From Corynebacterium argentoratense DSM 44202 (GTDB lineage: Bacteria; Actinomycetota; Actinomycetes; Mycobacteriales; Mycobacteriaceae): a DNA stretch of 64,000 nt. Where the stretch lies: the NCBI RefSeq assembly GCF_000590555.1, contig NC_022198.1:1442583-1506582 (forward strand), given 5' to 3'. Numbering within the stretch: the stretch's first letter is position 1; every line of letters begins with the position of its first letter. The position numbers and the translations under genes are program-made. The notes beneath the pieces were generated by a model. It made no database searches, had not been told where the DNA came from, and saw nothing but the letters and a program-made list of their open reading frames with translations. This document shows, in pieces, positions 9,518-17,548 of the stretch.

Positions 9518-9534
9518 ATGCGTATCCTTTTCTA
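9518..9534 (+). promoter_or_regulatory. Possible leaderless promoter of the NiaP-like gene
   Basis: A TATCCT box at 9523-9528 ends six bases before the ATG at 9535. No ribosome-binding site is visible upstream of that ATG. A -10 box at this distance puts the transcript start at or near the first codon, as in leaderless mRNAs that are common in actinobacteria. No good -35 box was found. Confidence 0.4.
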
Positions 9535-10857
9535 ATGGATTATAACCAGCGCCTAGATACGCTCCGCTTTGGTAAACCACATCAAAAACTCCTCTTCCGC
9601 TCCGGCATCGGCTGGGCACTCGACGCCATGGATGTTGGCCTGATCAGCTACATCATGGCCGCCCTCGCCGCGGAATGGGGACTGACTAAAGGCCAGCTCT
9701 CCGGGCTGGCCTCAGCCGGTTTTATAGGCATGATGATCGGCGCAACACTCGGGGGATTGCTCGCCGATAAAATCGGGCGCCGCTCTGTCTTCGCCCTCAC
9801 ACTGCTGATCTACGGTATCGCCACCGGAGCCTCAGCTTTCGCCGGCGGCCTCGCCGTCCTCATCGTCTTGCGCTTTATCGTCGGTGTCGGCCTCGGCGCA
9901 GAACTTCCCGTGGCATCCACCCTCGTCTCTGAATTCTCACCCCGCCACATCCGTGGCCGCATGGTTGTAGCCCTCGAAAGTTTCTGGGCCTTGGGCTGGA
10001 TTGGCGCGGCACTACTGGGCTACTTCGTAGTCCCCCACACCTTCGCCAACTGGCCCGGCTGGCGCTGGGCACTATTGGTGGGAATCGTCCCCGCCGCCTA
10101 CGCGCTCGTCGTCCGCCGCGGACTGCCCGAATCCGTGCGATACCTCGTAGACAAAGGCCGACTGACAGAAGCCGAGGCCGCCGTCGCGCACTTTGAAGAC
10201 AGCAACGCTGTCCACACCAGCGACGCACGCGACGTCACCACCCCCACAGCCCCCGCCGCGACCACAGCAGAAGAACAAGCCACCTCGATCTTCGCCCCCG
10301 CCCTACGCGCCCGCACCGCGGGGCTGTGGTCCATCTGGTTCTTCCTCAACCTCGCCTACTACGGCGCATTCATCTGGCTGCCCACACTGCTCGTCCTCCA
10401 GGGCCACGGGCTGGTGAAATCCTTCGAATACACCCTGATCATCACGCTTGCCCAGCTGCCTGGCTACGCGGTAGCGGCCTGGCTCATCGAAGTATGGGGG
10501 CGTAAAGCAACCCTGGCGACCTTCCTCGCCGGCTCCGCAGTCGCAGCAGCATTCTTCGGAATGCAGCACAGCCCCACAGGCATCATCGTCGCCGGCTGCC
10601 TGCTGAGCTTCTTCAACCTCGGCGCCTGGGGAGCCCTCTACGCCATCGGCCCAGAGCTCTACCCCACCCACATCCGCGGCACCGGAACAGGAAGCGCAGC
10701 CGCCGTCGGACGCGTGGCCGGCATCCTCGCACCCTTCATGGTGCCACTCGTTCCCGGCACCGGCGCACTGTTCGCAGTCTTCGGCCTCGCCTTCGCGATC
10801 GCCGCAGCATCCACCTTCGCCCTGCCCGAACAACGCAACCAAACACTCCTCGGCTAA
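9535..10857 (+). CDS. MFS transporter, NiaP-like (probable niacin uptake)
   Basis: A 440-residue major facilitator of the sugar/aromatic-acid branch with 12 predicted helices. Motifs are GWALDAMDVGLISYIMAAL in helix 1, GLLADKIGRRSVF (motif A) and GLGAELPVASTLVSEFSP followed by RGRMVVALESFWALGW. These last segments closely follow the NiaP/YceI niacin transporters. The central loop (about residues 215-250) is enlarged and Thr/Ala-rich. No nicotinate genes lie nearby, so niacin is a family-based guess; another aromatic acid is possible. Confidence 0.8.
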   Translation: MDYNQRLDTLRFGKPHQKLLFRSGIGWALDAMDVGLISYIMAALAAEWGLTKGQLSGLASAGFIGMMIGATLGGLLADKIGRRSVFALTLLIYGIATGASAFAGGLAVLIVLRFIVGVGLGAELPVASTLVSEFSPRHIRGRMVVALESFWALGWIGAALLGYFVVPHTFANWPGWRWALLVGIVPAAYALVVRRGLPESVRYLVDKGRLTEAEAAVAHFEDSNAVHTSDARDVTTPTAPAATTAEEQATSIFAPALRARTAGLWSIWFFLNLAYYGAFIWLPTLLVLQGHGLVKSFEYTLIITLAQLPGYAVAAWLIEVWGRKATLATFLAGSAVAAAFFGMQHSPTGIIVAGCLLSFFNLGAWGALYAIGPELYPTHIRGTGTGSAAAVGRVAGILAPFMVPLVPGTGALFAVFGLAFAIAAASTFALPEQRNQTLLG

Positions 10858-10868
10858 CATCGTGTGGT

Positions 10869-11369
10869 GTGAACGAGCGCACGCAATCCCTATACGTTGT
10901 TTTCGTCTGCACCGGCAACATCTGCCGCTCCCCCATGGCGGATGTCATGTTCAGCGCCGCAATCGAAGATGCCAGCCTCTCCAATGACGTACTAGTGAAA
11001 TCCTGCGGCATCGGCGGCTGGCACATCGGCGATCCAGCCGACCGGCGCGCCGTGGCCTCCCTGGCCGCAGCAGGACACGACGGCAGCAACCACCGGGCCG
11101 CCCAATTCGGACCCGAGCACGCCGACGCCACATTATTTGTAGCCATGGCTGAAGGCCACGTGCGCGAGCTCCAGGCCTTGGGCGTCGACCGCCACAAAAT
11201 CCGCCTGCTGCGCTCCTTCGATCCAGATTCCCCCGCCGGCGCCATCGTCGCTGATCCCTACTACGGTGATGACGCACGATTCGACCGCACCCGGGCAGAA
11301 ATCGCAGCCTCCATCCCGGGGCTGATCACCTGGGTGCGCGAGCACCTCGCATCATCCTCGGAGCGCTGA
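10869..11369 (+). CDS. ptpA: Low-molecular-weight protein-tyrosine phosphatase
   Basis: A 166-residue LMW-PTP. The phosphate-binding loop VCTGNICRS places Cys14 and Arg20 in the CX5R motif, and the general-acid loop is DPYYGDD near residue 130. It starts with GTG at 10869, 11 bases after the transporter stop, and ends one base before the SURF1 ATG. In Mycobacterium the orthologous gene (ptpA, Rv2234) occupies the same place next to the SURF1 gene. Removes phosphate from tyrosine residues of target proteins; targets here are unknown. Confidence 0.9.
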   Translation: MNERTQSLYVVFVCTGNICRSPMADVMFSAAIEDASLSNDVLVKSCGIGGWHIGDPADRRAVASLAAAGHDGSNHRAAQFGPEHADATLFVAMAEGHVRELQALGVDRHKIRLLRSFDPDSPAGAIVADPYYGDDARFDRTRAEIAASIPGLITWVREHLASSSER

Positions 11370-11370
11370 C

Positions 11371-12339
11371 ATGTCGCGCATCCCTTCTACCCGCGTATCT
11401 GGAAGCACCTCCGCCAAGTCCCTGGCGTTGGCTTTCCTCAAACCCGGCTGGGTGATAACAGCTGTAGCGGTTATCGCCTTCGCCTACCTCGCGTTCACCG
11501 TGCTGGCTCCATGGCAATTGGGTAAAAACGAAAAAACCTCCGCCCGTAACCACCAAGTTTCGGCGGCATTCGACGCGGACCCCGTTGCCTACAGTTCCGT
11601 TTTTACCCAAGGCTCCATCCCAGCAGATAAGGAATGGACTCGGGTGACGCTGACCGGGCACTACCTGAACAACCAGGCGGTGTTGCGGATGCGACCAGTT
11701 AACTCTGAACCCGCCTACCAATTCCTCACCCCGTTCGAAACCACTACCGGGGAAACCTTCCTGGTCAACCGTGGTTTTGAAAGCGCCGGCGATAGTCCTT
11801 CTGCGAACACACCACCCAGTGCGGTCACCACTATCATCGGCTATGCCCGTTTGGACGAAGACCCACCAGCCAACGCCCCACTGACCAACGTGGATCCCGT
11901 GCAGGTTAGCGGCATCAACACCGAGCAGATTGGTCACGAGCTTGGAGTGCACTTAGCCCACGACTGGATCGAACTAGCAGAAGGCCAGCCCGGGGAAGTC
12001 ACAGCGATCCCCCTACCGAAGCTCGATTCCGGCCCCTACCTGTCCTACGGGGTGCAGTGGATTGCCTTCGGCATCATGGCACCCCTGGGCCTAGCGTATT
12101 TTGTGTGGGCTGAGATCAAGGAACGACGCCGCGAGGATCGCGACCGCACGCAGCTATCTGCCCCCAGCACTGCAAGCTTTGAAAGATCCGAAGAACCCAC
12201 CGACACGAGCGCCGAGCACAACGAAGCCGAGCACGCCAGCAACCCCACTACCCCAGCGCGCCGACAGCGTAGCCGATACGGCGGCACCCGCTCGGATCAC
12301 TGGGGCAAGCTGGCAGAGAAAAACGAAGAACGCTTCTAA
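11371..12339 (+). CDS. SURF1-family cytochrome oxidase assembly protein
   Basis: A 322-residue membrane protein with the SURF1 plan: an N-terminal helix (VITAVAVIAFAYLAFTVLAPWQLGKNEK), a large external domain and a second helix (WIAFGIMAPLGLAYFVWAEIKE, written here in parts: WIAFGIMAPLG then LAYFVW). The first helix ends in the family's WQLGK signature and the domain contains RVTLTGHY and FLVNRGF. SURF1 helps haem a3 insertion in aa3-type oxidase. The C-terminal 70 residues are a polar tail. Its stop overlaps that of convergent cobD by four bases. Confidence 0.88.
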   Translation: MSRIPSTRVSGSTSAKSLALAFLKPGWVITAVAVIAFAYLAFTVLAPWQLGKNEKTSARNHQVSAAFDADPVAYSSVFTQGSIPADKEWTRVTLTGHYLNNQAVLRMRPVNSEPAYQFLTPFETTTGETFLVNRGFESAGDSPSANTPPSAVTTIIGYARLDEDPPANAPLTNVDPVQVSGINTEQIGHELGVHLAHDWIELAEGQPGEVTAIPLPKLDSGPYLSYGVQWIAFGIMAPLGLAYFVWAEIKERRREDRDRTQLSAPSTASFERSEEPTDTSAEHNEAEHASNPTTPARRQRSRYGGTRSDHWGKLAEKNEERF

Positions 12340-13310
12340 CGCCCACGCCAAGCGAACACGACGGCGCCAACCGCTAGGGCTGCAACTGTTTGAGTCCACT
12401 GCGACAGGCGGACACTCCCCCGCAATGCTTCTTCCCCAGGCGCGGCGCCGTGCCCCAGCTCAGGACGGTGCTCCACCCCGTAGTCATACACTGTGCGGCC
12501 ACCCAACTGCACACCGAGGGCAGCTGCCGCTGTCGCCTCCACTGGGCCCGCATTGGGGCTTGGATGCTTAGGTGCGTCATCACGCCACGCGCTCATCGCC
12601 GCCCGCAAGCCCTCCAAGCCTGCCGGTCGAGCGCACGCAGCATACACCGTGTTGCTCAGCGCATTCATGCGTGCAGGCAGGTAGGCCGCGACGTCATCAA
12701 TAACAGCGCTGCACCAGCCAAAGCGCTCATATCTGGGGCTCCGGTAGCCCACCATTGCATCCAGCGTGTTTACACAGCGGTGGAATACCACCCCGGGTGC
12801 GCCCAGCAGCGACCACACCAACGGCGCGGTCACCGCATCAGAGGTGTTTTCCGCCAGCGACTCCACTGCCGCGCGCGTCATGCCCTGAGCATCGAGCTGC
12901 TGAGGATCGCGGGAGCACAACCACGGCACCCACGTGCGTGCGCGCTCAATATCAGCATCGACATAGAGGTCGCGGTGAATACTCCGCCCCACCCAGCGCA
13001 ACGTATGCCCGCCAAGGGAGGCCCACACAGCAAGGCCCAGCAAGCCTTCCCGCGCGATGGTTTGGGCACGCGACGTCGGCAATCGGCGGGAAGCCCTCTG
13101 CAACGCAACCGCCCCTGCCACCGGTGGAGCGACTGCCGCAACCCAATAGATGACGCCGGCGGTGCGTGTGTCGCGATACAGTGCGCGTTCCAACCATGTG
13201 GCGTAATGCCCAAACCATGCCACTGGGTGGTGGCGCTTGGGGTCACCAAACACACTGTCGGCGGCGATCCCCGCAACCAGGCCCCATGGAAAACCCACTG
13301 GCACGCGCAC
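12336..13310 (-). CDS. cobD: Adenosylcobinamide-phosphate synthase, CobD/CbiB
   Basis: A 324-residue polytopic membrane protein of the CobD/CbiB family, which attaches aminopropanol (or its phosphate) to cobyrate. Signatures are DSVFGDPKRHHPVAWFG near the N-terminus, AVESLAENTSDAVTAPL and the MVGYRSPRYERFGW segment. The frame is open to a GTG at 13334, but GTG at 13310 is chosen. It directly follows the TAA of the upstream gene, with an AGG about six bases away. It faces SURF1 and overlaps it by four bases. Confidence 0.88.
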   Translation of the reverse strand: MRVPVGFPWGLVAGIAADSVFGDPKRHHPVAWFGHYATWLERALYRDTRTAGVIYWVAAVAPPVAGAVALQRASRRLPTSRAQTIAREGLLGLAVWASLGGHTLRWVGRSIHRDLYVDADIERARTWVPWLCSRDPQQLDAQGMTRAAVESLAENTSDAVTAPLVWSLLGAPGVVFHRCVNTLDAMVGYRSPRYERFGWCSAVIDDVAAYLPARMNALSNTVYAACARPAGLEGLRAAMSAWRDDAPKHPSPNAGPVEATAAAALGVQLGGRTVYDYGVEHRPELGHGAAPGEEALRGSVRLSQWTQTVAALAVGAVVFAWRGR

Positions 13311-13311
13311 C

Positions 13312-14607
13312 TTAATCCTCAAGCCCGAAAGCACTACGCAAGAAGCTGATCACTTGCACCCGACTGTCCACACTGGCCTGGCCATTGGTCACGCTATGCC
13401 CGCCGAGAGCAATGCGATAGCCGTAGGCGTTCATAGTCTTCTGCGCGGGCAGCCCCGGGAAGTAGAAAGGATAACCAACATTGTGACCCGCACCTTTAGC
13501 GACGTAGCGGAAAACCTCCACATCTGAAGCACGTAATTGCAGCGTGAGCGACATGCTGGCACTGTCCCAGACGGCGTCCTCGCTGCCAGCTGTGAGCAAC
13601 AACGGCCCGCTCATTTTTTCCACCTCGATGGCGGCGGCCTCAATGTCCTTGGTGTGCTCGCGGGCGGAATCATAATAGGCGCGCAGGCGCCAGGGCTGGC
13701 CTTTGAGCTTGGGCTGAATAAACGCGTGCCAATCAGCCGCAACATCCTGCTTACCGGGGGCTTTGATGGTGACCTTCGGCAAACCGGAACCGACGAACAC
13801 ATCAGGCTGAGAATCCTTATCGGGCCAAGCGCTCAACACATCCGTTGGGGAATGGGCCACCACGGCGCCAACGAGGTTCGGCTCGAGGCTGGCGATCAGG
13901 AGTGCGAGCTCCGCACCGCGGCCGGTTCCACACAGCGCTACCGGCAGGCTGGAATCGATCTCCGGGAGGAGACGGATGCCCCGGAGCATGCGCCGAACGG
14001 CATCAACATCAACCACTCCCCCCTTTTTCCTTGGGAAATAGTCGTAACTAAACACCGCGACCCCATGATGGGCAAGCACCGCGGCACTGGCGGAATCTAC
14101 CCCGCCGCCGGCGCCGCCGAACAACACCACCAAGGGGAATGGGCCCGGTTCATCCGGACAAAAGGCCCGTCCCTTACAAGACACCGGCAGCGGGGTGATC
14201 TCCCTAGCCCTACGCGAAATCGTGCGGGTGACATGGGTGCCTTTTCCTTTTTCCCCCTCCACCCGAGCTTGAACCTCCACGCGCATGGGGTTGAGCCCAT
14301 CCACAGCAAAGGTGGCATCCTTACCGTCCTGGGCCATCATCTTCCACAGCACACCAAGGCTGCTGGGAGTCACCCAGCCTGCGTCCTGCGGAAGATGCTT
14401 CGATGTGTCCACCACGCCATCACTGTTGGCTTTAAACACAGTGGTGGAACTAAACAACCGATTGGCGGCGTCCACCGTCTTTACTTTCAGTTCCAGGTTG
14501 GCCCCTGGCGCAAGCCCACTGACCACAATGGGCATCGGCGAATTAATGCCGCTAATTGGCGTGACCTGCAGATCCATACCTTCAAGCCTAGGCTCACTAG
14601 CCGCCAA
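13312..14607 (-). CDS. BAAT/acyl-CoA thioesterase-like protein with Gly at the nucleophile
   Basis: A protein of about 431 residues. Residues about 12-130 resemble the N-terminal beta domain of acyl-CoA thioester hydrolase/bile-acid acyltransferase (BAAT) proteins, and residues about 150-431 an alpha/beta-hydrolase domain. The nucleophile elbow reads ALCGTGRGAELAL (near residue 228): the Ser or Cys expected at its centre is glycine. Candidate triad Asp (TAGSEDAVWDS) and His (KGAGHNVGYPF) remain. Activity is therefore doubtful or unusual. Start is uncertain: TTG at 14607 has a distant GAGG, while ATG at 14577 lacks a usable site. Confidence 0.72.
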   Translation of the reverse strand: MAASEPRLEGMDLQVTPISGINSPMPIVVSGLAPGANLELKVKTVDAANRLFSSTTVFKANSDGVVDTSKHLPQDAGWVTPSSLGVLWKMMAQDGKDATFAVDGLNPMRVEVQARVEGEKGKGTHVTRTISRRAREITPLPVSCKGRAFCPDEPGPFPLVVLFGGAGGGVDSASAAVLAHHGVAVFSYDYFPRKKGGVVDVDAVRRMLRGIRLLPEIDSSLPVALCGTGRGAELALLIASLEPNLVGAVVAHSPTDVLSAWPDKDSQPDVFVGSGLPKVTIKAPGKQDVAADWHAFIQPKLKGQPWRLRAYYDSAREHTKDIEAAAIEVEKMSGPLLLTAGSEDAVWDSASMSLTLQLRASDVEVFRYVAKGAGHNVGYPFYFPGLPAQKTMNAYGYRIALGGHSVTNGQASVDSRVQVISFLRSAFGLED

Positions 14608-14627
14608 GGGCCAAAGTTGCCTCGCGG

Positions 14628-16745
14628 CTATCTAGCCCCAGCTAGACCACGGCGCTCCAACAGGGCGGTGACGTCCTTAGCGCGACCACGCAAGGTAGTA
14701 AAAGCCTCCTCATAGTCTCGCGAACCACCCGCAGAAAGCACCAGTTCACGGAAGCGCGCGCCGGCCGCACGTGCCGCGACGTCATCACTAGAGTGCCCTG
14801 CAGCACCAGTTTCCTTGAACCATTCGAAACCATCGGCATCCAGGGCCTCTGCCCACAGGTAGGAGTAGTAGCCTGCAGAATAACCGCCACCAAAAATATG
14901 GTTGAAGAAGCGCGACTTGTAGCGAGCGTGAAGATTGTCGACCTCCAGGCCTGCATCTGCAAGGGCCGCGCGTTCAAAAGCATCAATATCGTCGACGGCG
15001 GCGGCTTGCTCGGGTGTCAGCGTGTGCCACGCCATGTCAATGATCGACGCCGCGAGGTATTCACTGGTCGCGAACCCCTGGCCGAATTTGGAGGCCGCGT
15101 CAACGGCGGCAATCAGCTCGTCTGTGATGACCTCACCAGTGTCAACATGGCGGGCATAATTACGCACCACAGCCGGGTCAAACGCCCAGTTTTCGTTGAT
15201 CTGCGAGGGGAATTCGACGTAGTCACGGGGGACGTTGGTGCCCGAGAACGTCGGGTATCGAACATCCGAAAGCAGACCGTGCAAGGCGTGCCCAAACTCG
15301 TGGAAGAGGGTATGTACCTCATCAATACTGAGCAACGGTTGGCTGCCATCAGCAGGCTTGGTGATGTTCATGACGTTGACTACCACCGGTTTACTGTCCA
15401 GTAGGCGGGATTGATCGACAAAACTCGACATCCAAGCCCCGCCGCGCTTGGACGGGCGCGCGAAGTAGTCAGTGAGGAACAACCCGATGCTGGAACCGTC
15501 CGCATCCTTGACTTCGTAGACGGCGACTTCCGGGTGGTAGCCCTGCAGATCATCGCGAGGCTCCACGGTGATGCCATACAAACGATTGGCAGCATAAAAC
15601 ACGCCATCACGCAGAACCTGGTCCAGTGGGAAGTACTTTTTCAGCTCTGCTTCGTTCAGGCTGTAGTCGCGCTGCTTAACCTTGGACTCCCAGTAGGACC
15701 AATCGGCGTCACGCACCGTGGCGGTCGGATCAGCCGCCTGTGCCTCCTCCACCAGCAGCTTGTACTCCCCTGCTGCGTTGGCGGAGGCTGCCGGGGAAAG
15801 GTCACGCAGCAGCTGCATCACGGCATCTGTACTGCCCGCAGTTTCTTCTTCCAGCACATAGTCGGCATGGGTGTCGTAGCCGAGCAGCCGCGCACGCTGT
15901 GCACGCAGTGCGGCGATTTCGGTGAGCACGGCACCATTGTCGCCCCCAATGACGCCGCGTTTCAGCGATGCCGCCATGAGCGCCTTGCGGGCCGCAGGGT
16001 TGTCGAGGTCGGTTTGATCGGGCTGTACCGCTGGCAAACCCAAAGGCACCACATATTCAAAGGACGCTAATTGCGGATTGTCCTTATAATCTTCCGCAGT
16101 TTTACGGGCGGCGTTTTTGCGTGCCTCGTCCCAGCCCGCGACGTCATCCTCCGTTAAGCCAACGGCTAAAGCTGCGGTGGATTCCCGAAGGTTCTTTCCG
16201 AATTGTTCGCTCAGCACAGCAAGTCGGCTGTTGAGTTCACTCAAACGTTTTTTGCCTGTGGCATCCAACTCGGCACCGCGGCGGCGGAAGGATCGCAACA
16301 ACTTGTCCTTCAGGCGCTGCCCTTCCCCATCATCTGCTGGCGGGGTGGCCTGCTGAAGACGCTGGTAGAGCACCTCGTTCTGGTAGAGGGCATCACTGTG
16401 TTCAGACAGTTTCGGGATAATCTGCTCGGCGATGGCGTCCATTTCGGGGGAAGAATCGGTGCCGTGCAGGTTGAAAAACACCGCGCTGACGCGCTCGAGT
16501 GCGCGGCCCGAGGCCTCCAAGGCTTCCACGGTGTTAGCCCATGTTGCCGGCTCGGGGTTGTTAACGATGGCGTTAATTTCCGCTTCATGGTCAAGCAGGG
16601 CGGTGTCGAATGCCGGCAGGAAATGCTCGATCTTTATATCCGCAAAAGGCGGCAGCTGGAAAGGAAGCTCACTAGGAGCGATAAGGGGGTTAGAAAAATT
16701 GTCGGTGTCGCGATGGGCATCTATCTGAGTGGTCACATCCGCCAT
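14628..16745 (-). CDS. M3-family oligopeptidase (peptidyl-dipeptidase/oligopeptidase A type)
   Basis: A 705-residue zinc metallopeptidase of family M3, a cytoplasmic enzyme that degrades short peptides. The active-site helix HTLFHEFGHALHGLLSD carries the HExGH motif (about residue 485). The C-terminal Tyr-rich region GGGYSAGYYSYLWAEALDADGF is typical of Dcp/OpdA. The frame is open through the upstream tRNA gene, but ATG at 16745 begins the true protein. No ribosome-binding site is apparent. A tRNA terminator ends eight bases upstream, so its transcript may be leaderless or read through from the tRNA. Confidence 0.93.
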   Translation of the reverse strand: MADVTTQIDAHRDTDNFSNPLIAPSELPFQLPPFADIKIEHFLPAFDTALLDHEAEINAIVNNPEPATWANTVEALEASGRALERVSAVFFNLHGTDSSPEMDAIAEQIIPKLSEHSDALYQNEVLYQRLQQATPPADDGEGQRLKDKLLRSFRRRGAELDATGKKRLSELNSRLAVLSEQFGKNLRESTAALAVGLTEDDVAGWDEARKNAARKTAEDYKDNPQLASFEYVVPLGLPAVQPDQTDLDNPAARKALMAASLKRGVIGGDNGAVLTEIAALRAQRARLLGYDTHADYVLEEETAGSTDAVMQLLRDLSPAASANAAGEYKLLVEEAQAADPTATVRDADWSYWESKVKQRDYSLNEAELKKYFPLDQVLRDGVFYAANRLYGITVEPRDDLQGYHPEVAVYEVKDADGSSIGLFLTDYFARPSKRGGAWMSSFVDQSRLLDSKPVVVNVMNITKPADGSQPLLSIDEVHTLFHEFGHALHGLLSDVRYPTFSGTNVPRDYVEFPSQINENWAFDPAVVRNYARHVDTGEVITDELIAAVDAASKFGQGFATSEYLAASIIDMAWHTLTPEQAAAVDDIDAFERAALADAGLEVDNLHARYKSRFFNHIFGGGYSAGYYSYLWAEALDADGFEWFKETGAAGHSSDDVAARAAGARFRELVLSAGGSRDYEEAFTTLRGRAKDVTALLERRGLAGAR

Positions 16746-16752
16746 GCTAGCG

Positions 16753-16786
16753 AAAAAACCACCACCCACGCGATGGTGGGTGGTGG
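16753..16786 (-). terminator. Rho-independent terminator of tRNA-Val
   Basis: Read on the minus strand, CCACCACCCA and its exact complement TGGGTGGTGG (arms at 16777-16786 and 16759-16768) flank an eight-base loop. A run of six T (16753-16758) follows immediately. It lies nine bases downstream of the tRNA-Val CCA end. Confidence 0.85.
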
Positions 16787-16794
16787 CTTTCATT

Positions 16795-16870
16795 TGGTGC
16801 GCCCTGACGGGCTCGAACCGCCGACCTGCTGGGTGTAAACCAGCTGCTCTTCCAGCTGAGCTAAAGGCGC
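16795..16870 (-). tRNA. tRNA-Val (anticodon TAC)
   Basis: A cloverleaf folds on the minus strand. The acceptor GCGCCTT (from 16870) pairs with AGGGCGC, the anticodon stem GCTGG/CCAGC encloses the loop TTTACAC with anticodon TAC, and the T-arm has GGTTCGAGCCC. The 3' CCA is encoded (16795-16797). A GGATAGC-N11-GCTATCC inverted repeat lies just upstream at 16876-16900. Confidence 0.95.
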
Positions 16871-16952
16871 GCAACGGATAGCAACTTTAGCACGCTATCC
16901 AAGGCGATGTACAAAACAGCACCATAAGGCGGCTAAGACTAGGTAAAAACAG

Positions 16953-17405
16953 CTATCCGCGGACGTTCTTGCCGCCACGAACCAAGCAGGAACCTTGCCA
17001 AGAGTTCAACCGCTCGTTGCGGGTCTGCACCAAGCCTGCCAACTGCGCCGACTCAGCAACCTCGCCTGGCTGCAAGGCATTCGACTGCGATGCCCCGGGG
17101 GACAACACCCAGATACAACCGCTCTCATCCAGGTTGCGCAGGGCATCGACCAAAGCGTCGACCAAGTCCCCGTCGCCGTTGCGCCACCACAGCACAACCA
17201 CGTCACAAATTTCGAGGGAGTCCTCCCCCAGTAGATCATCATCAATAGCGTCTTCAATCGCGACACTAATGTCGCTGTCGCAATCTTCGTCCCAACCGAT
17301 CTCTTGGATCAGCTGACCGGGGCGCACCCCTAGGATGTTGGCTACCTTCTGGGCTGCCGCTTCGGCACTGCCCACGCGAGTTTCCTCCTCAGTTTTAGGC
17401 CTCAT
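16953..17405 (-). CDS. DUF3052 family protein
   Basis: A 150-residue acidic protein of the actinobacterial DUF3052 family. It shows the conserved core: KVANILGVRPGQLIQEIGWDEDCD, then EICDVVVLWWRNGDGDLVDAL and CIWVLSPGA. Members are regularly found upstream of and divergent from aceE, as here, with about 143 bp between starts. The function is unknown; the placement hints at a link with pyruvate dehydrogenase but nothing in the sequence proves it. ATG start at 17405. Confidence 0.85.
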   Translation of the reverse strand: MRPKTEEETRVGSAEAAAQKVANILGVRPGQLIQEIGWDEDCDSDISVAIEDAIDDDLLGEDSLEICDVVVLWWRNGDGDLVDALVDALRNLDESGCIWVLSPGASQSNALQPGEVAESAQLAGLVQTRNERLNSWQGSCLVRGGKNVRG

Positions 17406-17548
17406 GGTTTAACTACTTTACTGTAGTAACCCGGCAAATGTGCGAAAAAGTGCCCCTCAGCGAGGGGATATGTCGCCCCCGATGGTTAACCCCGTATCCT
17501 AGGGGTTAGCGATTATTTTGTTTAACGATTTCCACACAGGAGGAATTC
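17406..17548. promoter_or_regulatory. DUF3052-aceE divergent regulatory region
   Basis: Two symmetric elements precede aceE. CCCCTC/GAGGGG forms a short hairpin at 17453-17467. TAACCCC at 17487-17493 and GGGGTTA at 17502-17508 form a 7-8-7 inverted repeat that looks like an operator. The aceE ribosome site AGGAGG lies directly before the ATG at 17549. Near the DUF3052 start, ACTAC-N6-GTAGT is another small inverted repeat (about 17412-17427). The proteins that bind are not known. Confidence 0.5.

Noticed and set aside
12390..13349. Plus-strand frame of 319 codons over cobD
   Set aside because: Antisense to a membrane protein with clear CobD motifs; the translation is Arg/His/Cys-rich and not protein-like.
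13537..14715. Plus-strand frame of 392 codons over the BAAT-like gene
   Set aside because: Antisense of a recognised two-domain protein; composition is atypical and no motif is found.
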